A stretch of 64,000 nt of DNA, from NCBI RefSeq assembly GCF_905475395.1, contig NC_058337.1:114942368-115006367 (forward strand). The letters run 5' to 3'. A program made the position numbers and the translations under genes. Below are positions 1 to 12,779 of this stretch, in pieces (positions within the stretch are counted from its first letter, which is position 1; each line of letters opens with the position of its first letter). The DNA is from Chrysoperla carnea (lineage: Eukaryota; Arthropoda; Insecta; Neuroptera; Chrysopidae). The notes under the pieces are model-generated. The model saw only the letters and a list, made by a program, of their open reading frames with translations, was not told where the DNA came from and searched no databases.

Positions 1-1074
1 ACCGGGTCTATACTTAAATTTTTGGAGTAAAATGTTTGTTTCTCTAGAATATGTAGAAGTTATCGTTACATTTATAAAACATCACATACAAATGAAATAG
101 TTTTGGAGATATGAATAATATTAAAATATCGATTTACACTTATATGGTACCTGTCACGATTATTAACTGACCTAATTCAACACCTCCTCATTTTTGAAAC
201 TTAATGTTATGTATGTAGGTAATATGTATATATGTATCTAGATATTTGTATATAACCCTTTCTGAAAGGGTTAAACTTTATATTACGAAATTTTGATTAT
301 TATTTAAATAAACTATTTAAATTCGCATATTCAACTATGTGCTCAATATTCGTAAAAGAACAGTTTGCAGTTTCTATCTTTTACAAGCCCTTTGAAACAG
401 TGATGTTTCTAATGTTTTCTAATTTAAAATTTAATTTCGTACAAGAAAGATTATGAATAAACAATGAAAGTTCTATTTTATGCTTGGAATCTTTTTGAGC
501 TTTATTACTTAAGTCACATCCCAATCATTAGGTGCTTATTATTTTTAGACGCTTTTCACTGCAATGGTATTTTTTTTTTCACAGGATTATGAGGCTGTAG
601 AAGCACCCACAGTTTTAAAAACCGCAAAAATCCATGATATTTCAACATTCTCAAAATCACGAAAGAAGCGAAATATAAATAATGCTTTAAGCTTTTTGGT
701 TTCGAAAACTATCTTCTAGAATATTTTAAATCGTTTTTTAGAATCGACATGCTTTGAAATATCGCATTATTAAACAAACAAAAATTTTCTCCTAAAATTG
801 ACACCTTTGGTTGAATAGGTATTAACGTAGTGGATTTGGTTTGAAATTTGAATCAATATGATTAGACTCACTGTTTGAAAATTTATTTGTACTTTCCATT
901 TCTCTATCTTTCACAGTTTTGGAGAAAATCAAAACTTAAGTTTTACCTTAAATTGCGACCACACGGAAAAACAATGTCATTTACAAAAAAATGTCTGAAA
1001 TAAAAGTTGTTTATTTTTTCATAAAAATTTTTTTACATTTATACTTGTCTTATTTCTCATAATGTTTACAATAT
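1..1074. other. No recognised feature
   Basis: AT-rich non-coding DNA with poly-A/T runs. No gene, RNA or clear repeat seen. Confidence 0.7.
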
Positions 1075-1330
1075 AGGTCCTATGGATCTAAGATCTTATA
1101 GACCAAAGTTGCTCGTTTAAGAATTCAAAGTCATTCGATATCTCTTTTGCGATTTGAGTTATCATGATTACCGCGAGATAAACGGACAGACGGACAAACG
1201 AAATTGAACTAGTTAGGTGATTTTAGAAAACACTTAAATACCATAGTTTTTTTTTTTATAGGACTAATATTTCTCAGCGTTTCAAACTTGGGACAATACT
1301 TAACATACTCTATAATATTTACATATAAAA
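1075..1330 (-). repeat. Interspersed repeat family A, copy 1 (inverted, truncated)
   Basis: The reverse complement matches the copies at 9600 and 20290: a core near CGATATCTCTTTTGCG, then GACAGACGGACAAACG, the TTAGGTGATTTT segment and CAAACTTGGGAC. More diverged and shorter than the 20 kb copy; the distal half of the element is missing. Confidence 0.7.
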
Positions 1331-2039
1331 TTAGAGAGATAAGATTATATTTGAGACAATTAGGGTATACAAACATTTATTTTTAAAAGGGACAAGGTTA
1401 ATGTCTATGCAATATCTAGGCAAGGACACTTTCTGCAAGGATAATATCTATGTGTGAATGATCAAGGTAACAATCGCTAATGTATCATCGATGATTCATG
1501 ATTTTATTACAATAACAAAATTTTAAGAATTGTCTTATTTAGCAAAAAACGCGCTGTATACACCATCTATGTTATCTCTAAATATATGACGGATTTTTTT
1601 CAAAAACCGGCACCCTCTTTTTAGTCAACTAGCACTCCCAAACGTAGTCTATCTTTTTCTTAGCGCAGGAAAAATATATAACGGGCGTTAAATTAACAGA
1701 GAAGACCACGCTTTATTATGCTAAATAGGTTCAATGTCTCATAGTACTTCCACAGTTTAGCAAAGAAGATAACAATTATGATGTTACCAATGATATTTAT
1801 ATATTTTTCCACCCTCATATTTCGAAAACAGAATGGAAAACCATAAACCGCGAAAACACGTACCGTTTAATTTTTAGGGGGAATGAAAATACATAATCAA
1901 GCAGGTGTCAACTTTGTTTTGTAAATGGAACTACATATAATTTGTAAAAGATTCAGATTCTTTGCCGAAAGAAAAGGAATTTCTTGTCGGAAAAATCAGT
2001 ATCCGTTGTGATACCAAAAAACGGTTGGTCCATTCCGGG

Positions 2040-2560
2040 TCAAGACACCAGGAACCATTTGGAACTGTTTAAGAACATCAGAAGGGTTTTGACGTTAACG
2101 AACTTCAGGTCGGATAGGTTGTCAAAGAAAGGCTGGCTCAAATCACCCACCTTCTCGTGACAAGAGCTGGACAGTAACAGAGAACATGAGACATCGTTTC
2201 TTCGTCTTCCTGACTTTGGCAGCTCCAACAATAATCATGATACACTGTCAGACTCAGGCGTTCATCGTGCTTGTCACCTAGCCAGTGTTCTGTAGAAGCC
2301 GCTTCAATTTTGCTAATAGAGGCCTTCGGAAGTGATATAAGATCTTCGCAACGTCTATGCTTGTACTCAGATCATATCTGTCATATAGTACCACAAGTAT
2401 ATTCCTTTCTCCATCTAAGATTGGCCGTTTTTAAGATATCCTCTTTGAGGAGCAAATTCCAAATTCGTAAATGCAATGTGCGATAGCATTGAGCCATTTC
2501 TAGCAACCTCGCCGATTTCACTATTTCCCGGAATGTCTCTGTGTCCAGATACCTATACCA
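2040..2560 (-). pseudogene. Decayed non-LTR retrotransposon, RNase H and zinc-knuckle end
   Basis: Minus-strand translation in broken frames gives GHRDIPGNSEIGEVARNGS (about 2545-2490), which matches the C-terminal part of the retroelement RNase H domain (usual form GH..IPGNE.ADELAR.GS). Here the ADE part has become IGE, so the catalytic Asp is lost. About 240 nt further on comes CWSCQSQEDEETMSHVLCYC followed by PAL (about 2255-2175), the CX2C...HX4C knuckle found after RNase H in Jockey/R1/I-type insect elements. A frame change follows before a segment resembling the family's end (SDLKFVNVKTLLMFL). Several stops and frameshifts show it is dead. No reverse transcriptase part was recognised upstream. 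Confidence 0.75.
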
Positions 2561-3279
2561 GGTTCGGTAGTCCATTACTACCTTTAAGGTTAGGCAGACT
2601 GAGGTAGTTCCATAAAAAAAAATCAAAATGGACTATCGTTTAATCCGGAATGCGTCCTCGTATTTTGATATTCTAATTCGTTTTGGAAAACATTATCTGG
2701 AAACAAAATAACCTCCCTGTAGAGTATATATACATATGTGTATTTATATCTACATTCTTCGTTGCTACAGATTCCGAAAATTGCTACCAATTCACACGTA
2801 CCATCTAATATTTGAGAAATGATAATTTAATGTATAACAACAATATATTTCGGTATGCGGTATACGTAAATAATAAACAAGCCAGGATTATTTAATAAGA
2901 TAAAGCAAAACAAGAAAAATATAAGAGGAAAAAATATATCGGAATGAAAAATAATCTTGATCTTGTACTAAATTTTCATACTTAGTCTACTAATAGGACA
3001 AGAAGAAGGAGAAAGAATGAATAAGTGGAACGAAGGTATGGATGGCGTGCAGCGATATAAGAAGAATATGTGTATAGTAATCTCAACGCTAAGTTATTCA
3101 TGGAGTTAGTAGTTCTATACATTTATATTTCTGCACCGTAATGCATATAATACCATCTTCTTCTTAAGTATAGAGAGTTTGTTAAATATTAAGCCAGGCA
3201 ATTCAAGAGTTGTAAGAACCATAGAGTGGTACAGAGAAGTGTGTGATTTTGAAAATGCCCGAAAGTAGTGATGGAGAAA

Positions 3280-3850
3280 ATCAGTCTCGGACTTGCAGTC
3301 TTGCGGTCTTGCACATTTTTCAAGACCAATATACTACCACTTCGACAAAACCAATACCAAGATCCTACCTATATGAATGAAGATCAAGACCAAGACATAT
3401 TTGCGCAAAATCAAGGCTCATAGCAAGAATTTTACCAAACTTGTTGTTGAAATAAATTAATGAACCTAGAGAATTTTTCTACTTTCGCATTTAAATCAAA
3501 ACCAGAGCAATAAAGAAAAAACAATAACTTATTTACTACCTTTCGGTATAACACTGTTTGGGTGACAGACTTTGATTATCCGTTCTCACCACTTTATATA
3601 AATAACATATATGTAGATAATTGACTAATTTTGTAATGGTTATAAAGACTCCAAAAATTCTGAAATAATACAATAAGATTCCATTGAAAATTCAAAACAT
3701 GCTTGATGCAAGGTCAAAAACATGACTCGATTGACCAAGACCATGACTGAGATTATTTTTACAAGATTCTCGAAAACCAAGACATATTTTTGCAAAACCA
3801 AGACCAATGTACCTGTGGCCTTGGGCTTGATTTTGGTCTTGCTCAGTAAG
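3280..3850. repeat. CAAGAC/GTCTTG-rich repeat
   Basis: The left end (3285-3320) is built from TCTTG units (ACTTGCAGTCTTGCGGTCTTG), the interior from CAAGACCAAGACATATTTGC (near 3380-3400, again near 3775-3800), and the right end (3815-3842) again from TTGGTCTTG. The ends are therefore loosely inverted and the inner parts directly repeated. It looks like a low-complexity interspersed repeat; no coding potential was seen. Confidence 0.55.
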
Positions 3851-4659
3851 AAATATAGTTAACGTTTACTTCCGTTAGAAATCCCGTTAACGTTTACAAA
3901 ATAAAAAATGTTCAATTTAAGAAAATTAAGGATTTCACAAAATTATTCGAGCATTTAAGCAAATGTTTATCCTGTTTGGAAATAAATATGCCGTATTTTC
4001 GTTTCGTCTTGTATACGATTACGTTGCGATTAATTTAGTTACAATGAAGTGGTGAATATTTCGGAATTGTTCTAGCGATTTGGTGAATAACTTCACTTGC
4101 AAACATGTATACGCCTAGATGGACGTCAACTTATTGTTGTTAACATACATTTACTAAATTTAAAATTTTATTCTGCAGCGTTTTCAAAATCACTCACTTT
4201 TCTATTGATTTAAGAATGTATCTCTTGATTTAATACTTTGTAGTTACTTAATTACAAAATTAAGTGAAAAAATTACTTTTTCGAAATTTTATATTTAAAA
4301 TTTTTAAATTAAATTTTGTCTTTTTTCTTGGACGGAGTATGATTTTAGTAATTTTGGGCCATAATTACTCTATTAAACGAATTGTATCAAAAACGGTTAT
4401 CATAAAATTTGTTCCAATTTTGCGATCTTTGTAAAAGAAAAAATTCAAAATTTGATAAAAAGGAATGATTTCAAAATACAAATGTCTTTCGATTACCTTC
4501 AAATTTAAAATATTTGAATTCCAGAGGAATGCACGCCAGATACTTATTTCCTCTGGATTTTTTATACCATAAAATTAATTTCGTAATAATTTTATTTATT
4601 TGATTTTTCGTTATACCATCCAGTAGAATACATGATTGGGATGTATATATTTATTGGGA

Positions 4660-4800
4660 ACAAGTAGCAGCTGGAGCCGCGCCGTTTTCCAATGTGTATA
4701 GTAAGGTAGTCAGTATTCGGTAGTCAGTAGGTAGTATTAGTCGTCAGTCAGTGAGGCGTTGACTACTATCCTAGCTAGTATACTGCGGTGATATTGCCTC
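4660..4800 (+). repeat. Low-complexity GTAGTCAGT tract
   Basis: A GC-richer patch with repeated GTAGTCAGT-like units (4707-4760: GTAGTCAGTATTCGGTAGTC and similar). The function is unknown and it is probably a degenerate simple repeat. Confidence 0.45.
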
Positions 4801-5133
4801 CATAATACACCTCAAACTTGAAACCAATAATGCGACAAACTATGTTTGTTGTATAATCATCATAATAATAAACACCGAATATTATCAACCTAATAACTGA
4901 TTAACAATGGTTACTACACAACCTCCGAATTGTTCTCATATTTTATTTACTATAGTTGCCACATAATTGTGGTGGCATGGCGTTACTCGTGTTTCATATG
5001 TGTTGTGTCTAAAACTGTTTTGAAAATTCAGTTCAATGTTTAGTTATACGAACTTTAAGCTATTTCGATATCAAAAAAATGATTCAAAATTTGAAATTTA
5101 ATTTATCATATAATCATCCTTTTATATGTCTTT

Positions 5134-6020
5134 AGAGCTAGGTTAATTTTGAGCACAAATTTGAAAATTATGACCCAAATTTAGTAGAATTACATACTTG
5201 GTTTATCAAAATTGGATAAAATTTGAATGTGATATAGCAAAATTAAACTTTTTGGATTCTGATGACGTCATAGGGTATTCCACTATTTTTGAAAAAGTAC
5301 TTCAAAATGTTGATTTTACTAATAAAAAGCCACCAAAAATTTACTTCGGAAAATACACACGCTTTCTTGCCAAAAACTTAAATTAAATTTTAAACCTTTT
5401 TTAAGCTGTCAAAAACGCGGGCATCCAATTTGATGACGTAATATGGGTATCACTATACGAAATAACACAAATAAATTTGATAGATATATTCATAGACATC
5501 TGATTATAAGAAATATAAATACTTATTATCTATGTATATATTATACCCAGCTGTCTACACTGAACTAACTGATGGTCTATGACTTACACCGCTATGATAT
5601 CACAGCAGGGCTTACCCGCGTTTTAGGTCACGTGATATTAAGTTTAAAAATAACAATTTTTAATTTTAATATTTTAAAAGAAAAATGTGCTTTTATGACT
5701 CGAAATCAGAATATTTAAGTATATTTTCACATAAATTTTAACTCTTTTCAAATCTCATGATTTTTTTTTGACAAACGATAATACTCTATTCATTGTTTTT
5801 GATAACACAGGGAAATTTGATCCGATCTGAAACCCACTAATTTTTTTTGAAACCCACTAATTTTGAGTCATTCAGTTTTTCGGTAGCTATCACTTATGTG
5901 CTTAATTCCGTGACCAGGATTCCACCTACTTTAAACCTATTAGAGCTAGAATATTTTTTATCACAAGTTTGAAAAGTATGGCCGTTTGTTAATCAAAATT
6001 CCCAAAATGGTACTTTTTGA
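5134..6020. repeat. Possible diverged direct repeat pair
   Basis: 5134-5222 (AGAGCTAGG, then CACAAATTTGAAAATTATG, then ATCAAAATTG) resembles 5942-6010 (AGAGCTAGA, CACAAGTTTGAAAAGTATGG, AATCAAAATTC). Between them lie two short motifs with TGATGACGTCAT/TGATGACGTAAT and a 20-bp tandem duplication (5828-5864, TGAAACCCACTAATTTT). It may be the remains of an old element. A 62-codon frame at 5198-5386 is not recognised and is probably chance. Confidence 0.3.
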
Positions 6021-6344
6021 TACATTTTAATGATCAGGGAATATATATCAATAATAACTACGATTTTGATACAATTTTTTTTGTTTTCATTACTCTGCAT
6101 TTACTTTATTTATTATCAACAAAATTTCGATTTTGAAGGTTAATCAGCAAAATACTCATGTAGCATTTAGGAGAGTAATGACTTCCTTAAAAATATTTGC
6201 TCGGAAACGTTGAGAGAAATAACTACTTTAATTTGATACTCTATCATTTGAATAAATTTAAAAAGTTTATCTTTTAAATGTAGAGACTCTTTAACGCAAA
6301 ATGACACGATTATGGCGACTCTCACCCATTTTGCCTTTACTCTT

Positions 6345-6400
6345 ATGTTAAATACTATTAGTATATGAATTTTCATCAAAATCGTTAGAGCCAATCTCGA
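6345..6400 (+). repeat. Fragment of an RTE-like 3' end
   Basis: TTCATCAAAATCGTTAGAGC followed by CAATCTCGATA resembles TTTCATAAAAATCGTTGGAG at 37965-37985, a motif commonly found near the 3' end of insect RTE-type elements. Short and diverged. Confidence 0.35.
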
Positions 6401-7385
6401 TATACTTGCTACGGGCGCCATGTACCCTCGTTACGGCTCTGATAATTGCATAAGAGCTGCGAAAAGAAAATAATCAATATTCCCAATTCATATTTATCGT
6501 GAAACATAAATTTTAAAAATTAATTTGAATAATAAAGATGAATTCTTTTATTCCAATAGTTTCGCTTTTTAATTGAAACTTCACACACTTTGCCTAGCTA
6601 GTAGAACTGTTTGTTGATAGTCAAACCATTCATTCAAGTATGCTAATTTACACGGTTGACCGATTCTGTTCTGTAAACTTTCATTTCAATATCATTATTA
6701 TAGATTGTATCAAATAATAAAATGTAAAAAAATTCTACTTAACACTAATTATTCTATTGGACCAGGAGCCAGTCATAGTAAAAAGGACAGCGCGGATGGT
6801 TATTTATTTGATATCTGTTATTCGAGCATACCCCGGGAAGGATATGAAAATTTTTGTAAACAGAACTTTTAGCGAATCCCGAAGGAAATGGCAAGGAAAT
6901 TTTTTGTATTTTTTGCACAGTTTTAAGCAAAAAAGTATTCTTGATTTTAAGAAAAATGTGTTATTTTTTTAATCTCTGGGAGAATTCGCTTAGCTAACGG
7001 TGCTTCTGTGTTACGATTTTTTTAAATTTCAATCCATCCATCTTTTAATTATCAACATCACCAACAGTGTAAACTCTTGAAGGGGATGAAAATCGATAAT
7101 GATCTTCGAGAGTTTTGCCAATTTTCTTCAAAAACGGCTCCAATCAAACTCTGTAACTTTTTTGGGCCTACATCTTTCAGTTTTTCTTCATCACAAGGAT
7201 ACCAAATTGTAAAAAATATCAAATTAACGTCCTTCATTGCTACCTTCGACTGGATATGATTTTTGTCATTGATTGGCATAAATTTATCTTTTTCCTTGAT
7301 GGCTCTTGTTCTATATAATTTTTTTACATTTTAATTTAAAAAACACATTATGTTTATTTAAATTGGCTTCTTTGAAGATGTTTTC

Positions 7386-7423
7386 AATTAAAAATCACTG
7401 TCATAATTAAAAATCACTGTCAT
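7386..7423 (+). repeat. Perfect 19-bp tandem duplication
   Basis: AATTAAAAATCACTGTCAT is present twice in a row without change. Confidence 0.9.
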
Positions 7424-8569
7424 AGAAATAGATCATTTATAGATACTAATTTCTGCCACTTGAAGCAGCATTTTGCACCATTAAATGTGAAATTGATGAT
7501 AACAACATTGCAGTTGAAATACGTATTTGTAATATAAAAAAAGTCTAGGCATTAGGGATAGGGATGACAGACCTTTCTGTCACGACAGGAACTGTCAGAT
7601 CAAATTTTTCTGAAAATAGATATAACTTGCAATAAAATGGTCTCTTACAAATTAATTTCTATGAAAGTGCAAAATACTTGTAATTATTAAAATATTTCTT
7701 CCAAGAAATACCCTGGCATACCTAGTCCATATTGTACCTATCGTTAAATGGCATTGATATGCGAAACTTCGAAATCCGTGTAAGTGCAGTTTTACATTAG
7801 GGCTCCCCGCTTATTATCAAAATTCACAGAAATATTCAAAATAATTTATTTGGGAGCAATTTTATTTTGAAAACGACGTCAATCACCTCCTTAAGTAGAA
7901 ATCTATTACTTATGAATTTTGACAAGTCAGCTCTAATTTTTTGAACAATTTGCTATCCATAAATTTGTTTTGTAATAAAAATGATTTCATTAAAATTAAC
8001 CGAAAATCTCTAGAGGATTTATTTTGTGTCAATTTGATAGTGATCGTTTATTATTTTTAACCTCAAGGTTTCTTGACATCTACATATCACGCTAATCGAT
8101 TATACGATAACATACAAATAAATTTTCGGAGAAAAGCTATAATACGAAATATATCCTGTTATTAAAAATTTACTTTTCTGTTCAAGACAAGCTTTTGTAT
8201 TTTTAAATAAAAACAATTTTCATAAAAATTTTTCTTGGAAATTTAATAAAATAATAAAGATATGTCTTACATCAATAGAATTTTCAGATTGTTATTCATA
8301 TATCAAATACAAAAAACTTTTATCTTATTTTTTTTATGTAGGGTATACTCGCTCGAATTATCGAAAAGCTTTTCTGCTTTGTTATAATACCTGTACAAGA
8401 AAGTAATCACTATGGTTACAATTCATATTATTTACAAGAAAGCGAAATTAACAAGAAAACAGAAAATGTAAGTATGACGAGATTTCCTAGTTTTCCAATT
8501 AAAAATTTTACAACGCTTCAAATGTTTAATTATTTTTTTCGTGGAATATTTTGAACTGTTGTAAAAAGC

Positions 8570-8822
8570 ATGGAGACATCTTCTGCAACTACTCAGTATT
8601 CAGTACTTAGGGGCATAACAAATAACGTTTGCAGGCTCCAGTCTATCAATAACGAGAAAAATTTTTCTACATCATATTACCTTTTTTTTTTTTATTCAAT
8701 GATTATTTCACCACTGTTTTTTAACCTTCGTAAATCAGATCGCCTCTTTTATCGGCGGCCTCGTCAAAGGCTCTCAATCACGCGGGTTCTGCTACTCTTG
8801 CTATTAATATTCTTGATATGTG
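8570..8822 (+). CDS. Candidate first exon with a signal peptide or signal anchor (unproven)
   Basis: An open frame of up to 91 codons, with a GC-richer 3' half (8740-8830) than its surroundings. It ends with a basic stretch (RRPRQRLSITR) followed by a strongly hydrophobic run (VLLLLLLIFLICG), the shape of a signal sequence. A good splice donor, G/GTAACT, lies at about 8823, right after the hydrophobic run, so the frame could be a first coding exon that splices on. An internal Met at residue 44 (8699) would give a tighter N-terminus. No downstream exon could be found in the window and the protein is not recognised. It may equally be chance or an element remnant. Confidence 0.22.
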
Positions 8823-9599
8823 GTAACTACTGCAACTGCAACTGAAACTTCTAAAACTTTCGAAAAAACACTTGAATGATTTCTCGGCATATTTTTCTCG
8901 CCTCTCGATTTAATATGTTTGGCGTTTGGTCTAAATTTTTAAACGACGTTAAAAAAGAATCAATCTTATATTGAAAGTATTTCTTATCCTGCTGAGCCAT
9001 GAAATTCTCGTGTTTTAAACCATCACTTCTAAGCATGATTCATTTTCTTGGCGTAGAGCCAAACAGCCTGTGTTACTGAATTTGACCAATCCCAAGTACG
9101 AAAATGGGTTGGAACTCTGATTTATACGCCACTTAATTAATGATCAGATCCGTCCAAAAAACATTTATACTCGACACTTCGATAATTTTCAATCATGTTT
9201 ACTTTTAAAAATAACGATTTCATGATGGATTTTTTTTTAGATTATCGAGGAAAAATAAAAAACTGAAACAAAAAGGCGAGGTTCGCTATTAAGAAAATAT
9301 TCTATGTTTATCGAATTATCACCCTATTTTCGAACCAGTTTACTCGAAGCTAAAAACCAACCTGTATGCGATTAATCACTTTCAGTTTTGTACTGACGTA
9401 AATGGCTATCAATTTTTGAATTGAAAACTTCTGTAAGTGGGCACCTTTGAGATGGAGTAAAGCACTAAAATTGCGTGACATCACGCTAAAAATTCAATCT
9501 GAATTCAACCTGCTTGGTGGATCAGTAATATCGATGCTGCATCGCCGTTCAGAAAACCTGCGTGCGAATTCTAGACCTGTCGAAATATTTTTTTACTGA

Positions 9600-10260
9600 A
9601 ATATACCAAGGTATTCTAAGTTTAGTCCCAAGTTTTTAACGCTTAAAAATATTGATGCCATGAATAAAATTTGATATAGGTTGTCATAAAATCACCTCAC
9701 TAGCCCATTTCCAGTTGTCTGTTTGTCAGTCGTCTGTCCGTCTGTCATCACGATTTTCGAAAAAACGAAAAGAGATATCAAGCTGAAATTTTTAAAACAT
9801 GTTTAGGACGTAAAAAGTGAGGTCGAGCTCGTAAATGAGCAACAAAGGTCAATTGCGTTTTGTCTGACAACACGATAACTCACGAATGGCAAAATAGATC
9901 AAGCTGAAATTTTTACAGCGTGCTCTGGGTTGAGTCCGTGAGGTTGAGTCTGGGTCTGTAAACCATTAGAAATAGAACAAAGATATAATTGTTAAAAACG
10001 GTCGTTGTAAAAAAATCAACAACTTTTGTTCCAAACATTTTTTCGTAAACATCACTGTTTACCCGCGAGGGCGCAAATAATACAGTGTGTATTATGTGGG
10101 AATATCAGTCAATTTTGTGTGACATGTATGTATGTCTGGCTATCTGAGGTTGGCTGCCTTTTTTTGCTTACATGACGTGAAAAAAACACGATTTCTTAAT
10201 CAACACTGTCTATACATGGTATTTCAATAATTATCTAAATCAATTGTTTATTTTCACTTG
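9600..10260 (+). repeat. Interspersed repeat family A, copy 2
   Basis: Aligns over about 650 bp with 20290-20960. Shared landmarks in order: AAGTTTAGTCCCAAGTTT, GGTTGTCATAAAATCACCT, CCGTCTGTC, AAAAGAGATATCAAGCTGAA, GTAAATGAGCAAC, CATCACTGTTTACCCGCGAG, TATACATGGTATTTCAA and TTTTCACTTGTTTTA. It has no long reading frame, so it is either a non-autonomous element or a fragment of a larger one. The AGCTGAAATTTTTA segment occurs twice within this copy (near 9780 and 9900), suggesting an internal duplication. Confidence 0.8.
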
Positions 10261-12189
10261 TTTTAAATTAATTATAATAGTTTTTTTAATTGATATACAC
10301 ATTGAAGTTTAAGTTTTTAGTGGAATTCTAATTATTGATGCCAGTGCATCCGAGTCATAGTCCTTACTAATTTTTCGGGCTAGCAATTTATCTAAATAGA
10401 TTTCTTGACATTCGGATACAGTTGAAGCATATTTTGAATCTTTTTTGGTAGACCTCTCGATTGTCTGAGAGTAAAGCTGTATAGAGCTATAAAATATGCA
10501 TTGCTTAAATAATCCATTCTAGCCATTTCATAAAATAAAAACTAATATAATCAAGTTGTATGAAATCACTGAAAAGTTAGTGATAAAAAAGCGCATAGAG
10601 CAGTGTGCATGTATGTGTGCCCTCATAAATCAAATTATGGAAATTTGAAAAATATCGTCAAGTCAAAACAAATTATAATCCTTTGCGCGTTGTTTGTAAT
10701 TGGATGCGCGCATGTCGGTCAAATATTCTCTTTGTATAATATGTCAAACAAACGAGTCATAGTTTGTAAAAGTAGGGGTAGCTTATAGTAAATATTACAT
10801 CTTCTTTCTATAACATTCTAACAATCCAACCAAAGTGTATCTATCGTAAGAGTTGTAATAATCGGAAGAAAGAATGCGTCTATACAATAAGTCCCAAAAA
10901 ATTTGGCTAAGGAAATATGTATATAAGGAAAATAACCCGTGGCCACTAAAAGAAGACTAATAGCAAATAATTTTTCGCTTTTTCACTCGTGCGATATAAA
11001 TACTTTCGCATTGTTTTTTTTGTTATTATTTTATCGTTCAAAGTTGGCTGAAAAAATGATGAATCATCTAGGTTATCCTTTTCATTAGGATATTCCTATA
11101 TCAAAAAATATAGAGAGTGTGATAAAAAACTATCTAAAATATTTAGACAATCTTGTAGTTTATAATAATGCCATAAAAATATAAAGTTGCCAATGATATA
11201 AAAACAAAATTTAAATTTAATTATGAATTCATCGAAGACCCATCATTTGAGGAACAGAGAGGACTATAGTTAGAGTATTGATGATTGAAGAGAGATATCT
11301 ATATTATCAAATTTATAGGAATCACTTGCACACAATACATAATATATTTTTGTAATTGCGCGTTATTATAAAGTTAAAAATAACACAATATTTGACTTCA
11401 AAGCATGTATTTGGTTAATATGTATGTACCGTGCAATAAACCAAAACTTGTTTACAATAGTGTAGGTTTATATCCATCTTAATCAAAATTATCAATCCAA
11501 CTTTCGAAATTCGAATCAAATGTAAGGTTGGTCGATTATTTTTAGTTATGGAAAAAATACCTAGATGGTAGTTATGAAGATTTTATACAGTTGGCTATTT
11601 TCAATTACATATTTTCTGAAGCTCTTAGACGCTGAAAAATCTTTTGTAAGATCTGTGTAAACTAATAGAATTCTCTCGACAAGAATAATTAAAAGTAAAT
11701 TGTCATCGTTTCAGAAAAAAACCTGTTTTCATTATTGACTCAACATTTAGAAAACTTGGAATCGAACATCATTCATTCATGTCATTTTGGAGTCTGATGT
11801 TATTGTCTCTAGTTTTGTAAGTTTTATACCCCCTACCGGAAGGAAATAGGCTACCGATTAGGTACCTCATGGTTATGAGGTATCTATGTTTTTTTTTTTT
11901 AAGTTTTAAGAATAGGTCAGAAAGGTTTAATCCATAGACTACTTTCTCGCTTTTGGTCCATGTATTTCTAGCCTATAAAAAATGCTTGTATCATTCAGTG
12001 TAGTGTAACACCAATCTTTTAACACCACAATACCGGCACCATGTACGCATAGTAAATAGTACCATCATCTCTCGTAACCAATAAACAGACAGCCTAGCAG
12101 CCACCAACACAATACAATATTGTTCATACTAAGTTACTCTGGTCTCTGTATAACGTTTAAATAAAACATCTCCACATTCATTGTAGATA
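10261..12189. other. No gene recognised
   Basis: AT-rich. It holds only a small hairpin at 11863-11882 (TACCTCAT, GGTT, ATGAGGTA) and short unsupported open frames. Confidence 0.65.
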
Positions 12190-12320
12190 TACATTGTACT
12201 ATTGAAACGGACGACGGTAACGGATGACGGCATGGACAGACGCATGACCGTGATGTGATGATGGTTGTAAATATAAAGTGGTTGGTCGACCCGCGTCGTG
12301 ACCGTTCGTCACAAATACAC
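12190..12320. other. GC-richer island of unknown nature
   Basis: Unlike its neighbours, this stretch is rich in CG-containing words (GGACGACGGTAACGGATGAC, TCGACCCGCGTCGTGACCG). No protein was recognised on either strand; the minus open frame over it (12379-12134) has no known motif. It could be an element fragment or a distant regulatory or exon segment. Confidence 0.3.
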
Positions 12321-12722
12321 ATTATTCCTACAATAGTAATAATACATATAATCGGGGACAATTTAGTACCATAGTACATAACTTTGGTTAAACCATTAAA
12401 AAAAAAAGGAAATTATCTCCTTATTGCACGACTAAACGGATAAGAATTTATGATCAATGGTCCATTATGAGCGATTCATGGTACAAGATCATAATGTTCA
12501 CACAATCATATAATGTATGTGATTGAGATATTGAAAACCATACAAATTACTCTTACGGGCACTCCCTTTTCTGATCGCCTAGAAACAGCTTCGATTTCTT
12601 TTTTTATAATATCCGTCGGTGGTCTTTGTTTTGTCTTATATTTACGCGAACCTATATATGGTAGCCAGCGTTGCCGACTTTTAGGTAGATCTAAAAAATA
12701 TCTTGCTCAAATTAAGTACCTC

Positions 12723-12772
12723 GTATAAGAATAATTTACAAATCTACCGTATAAGAATAATCTACACCTACC
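12723..12772 (+). repeat. 26-bp imperfect tandem repeat, two units
   Basis: GTATAAGAATAATTTACAAA at 12723 is followed by GTATAAGAATAATCTACACC at 12749, each ending CTACC. Period 26. Confidence 0.8.
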
Positions 12773-12779
12773 GAAAATT

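Noticed and set aside
5260..5442. TGATGACGTCAT and TGATGACGTAAT as CRE-type regulatory sites
   Set aside because: CRE-like words sit in probable repeat DNA with no nearby gene; function cannot be supported.
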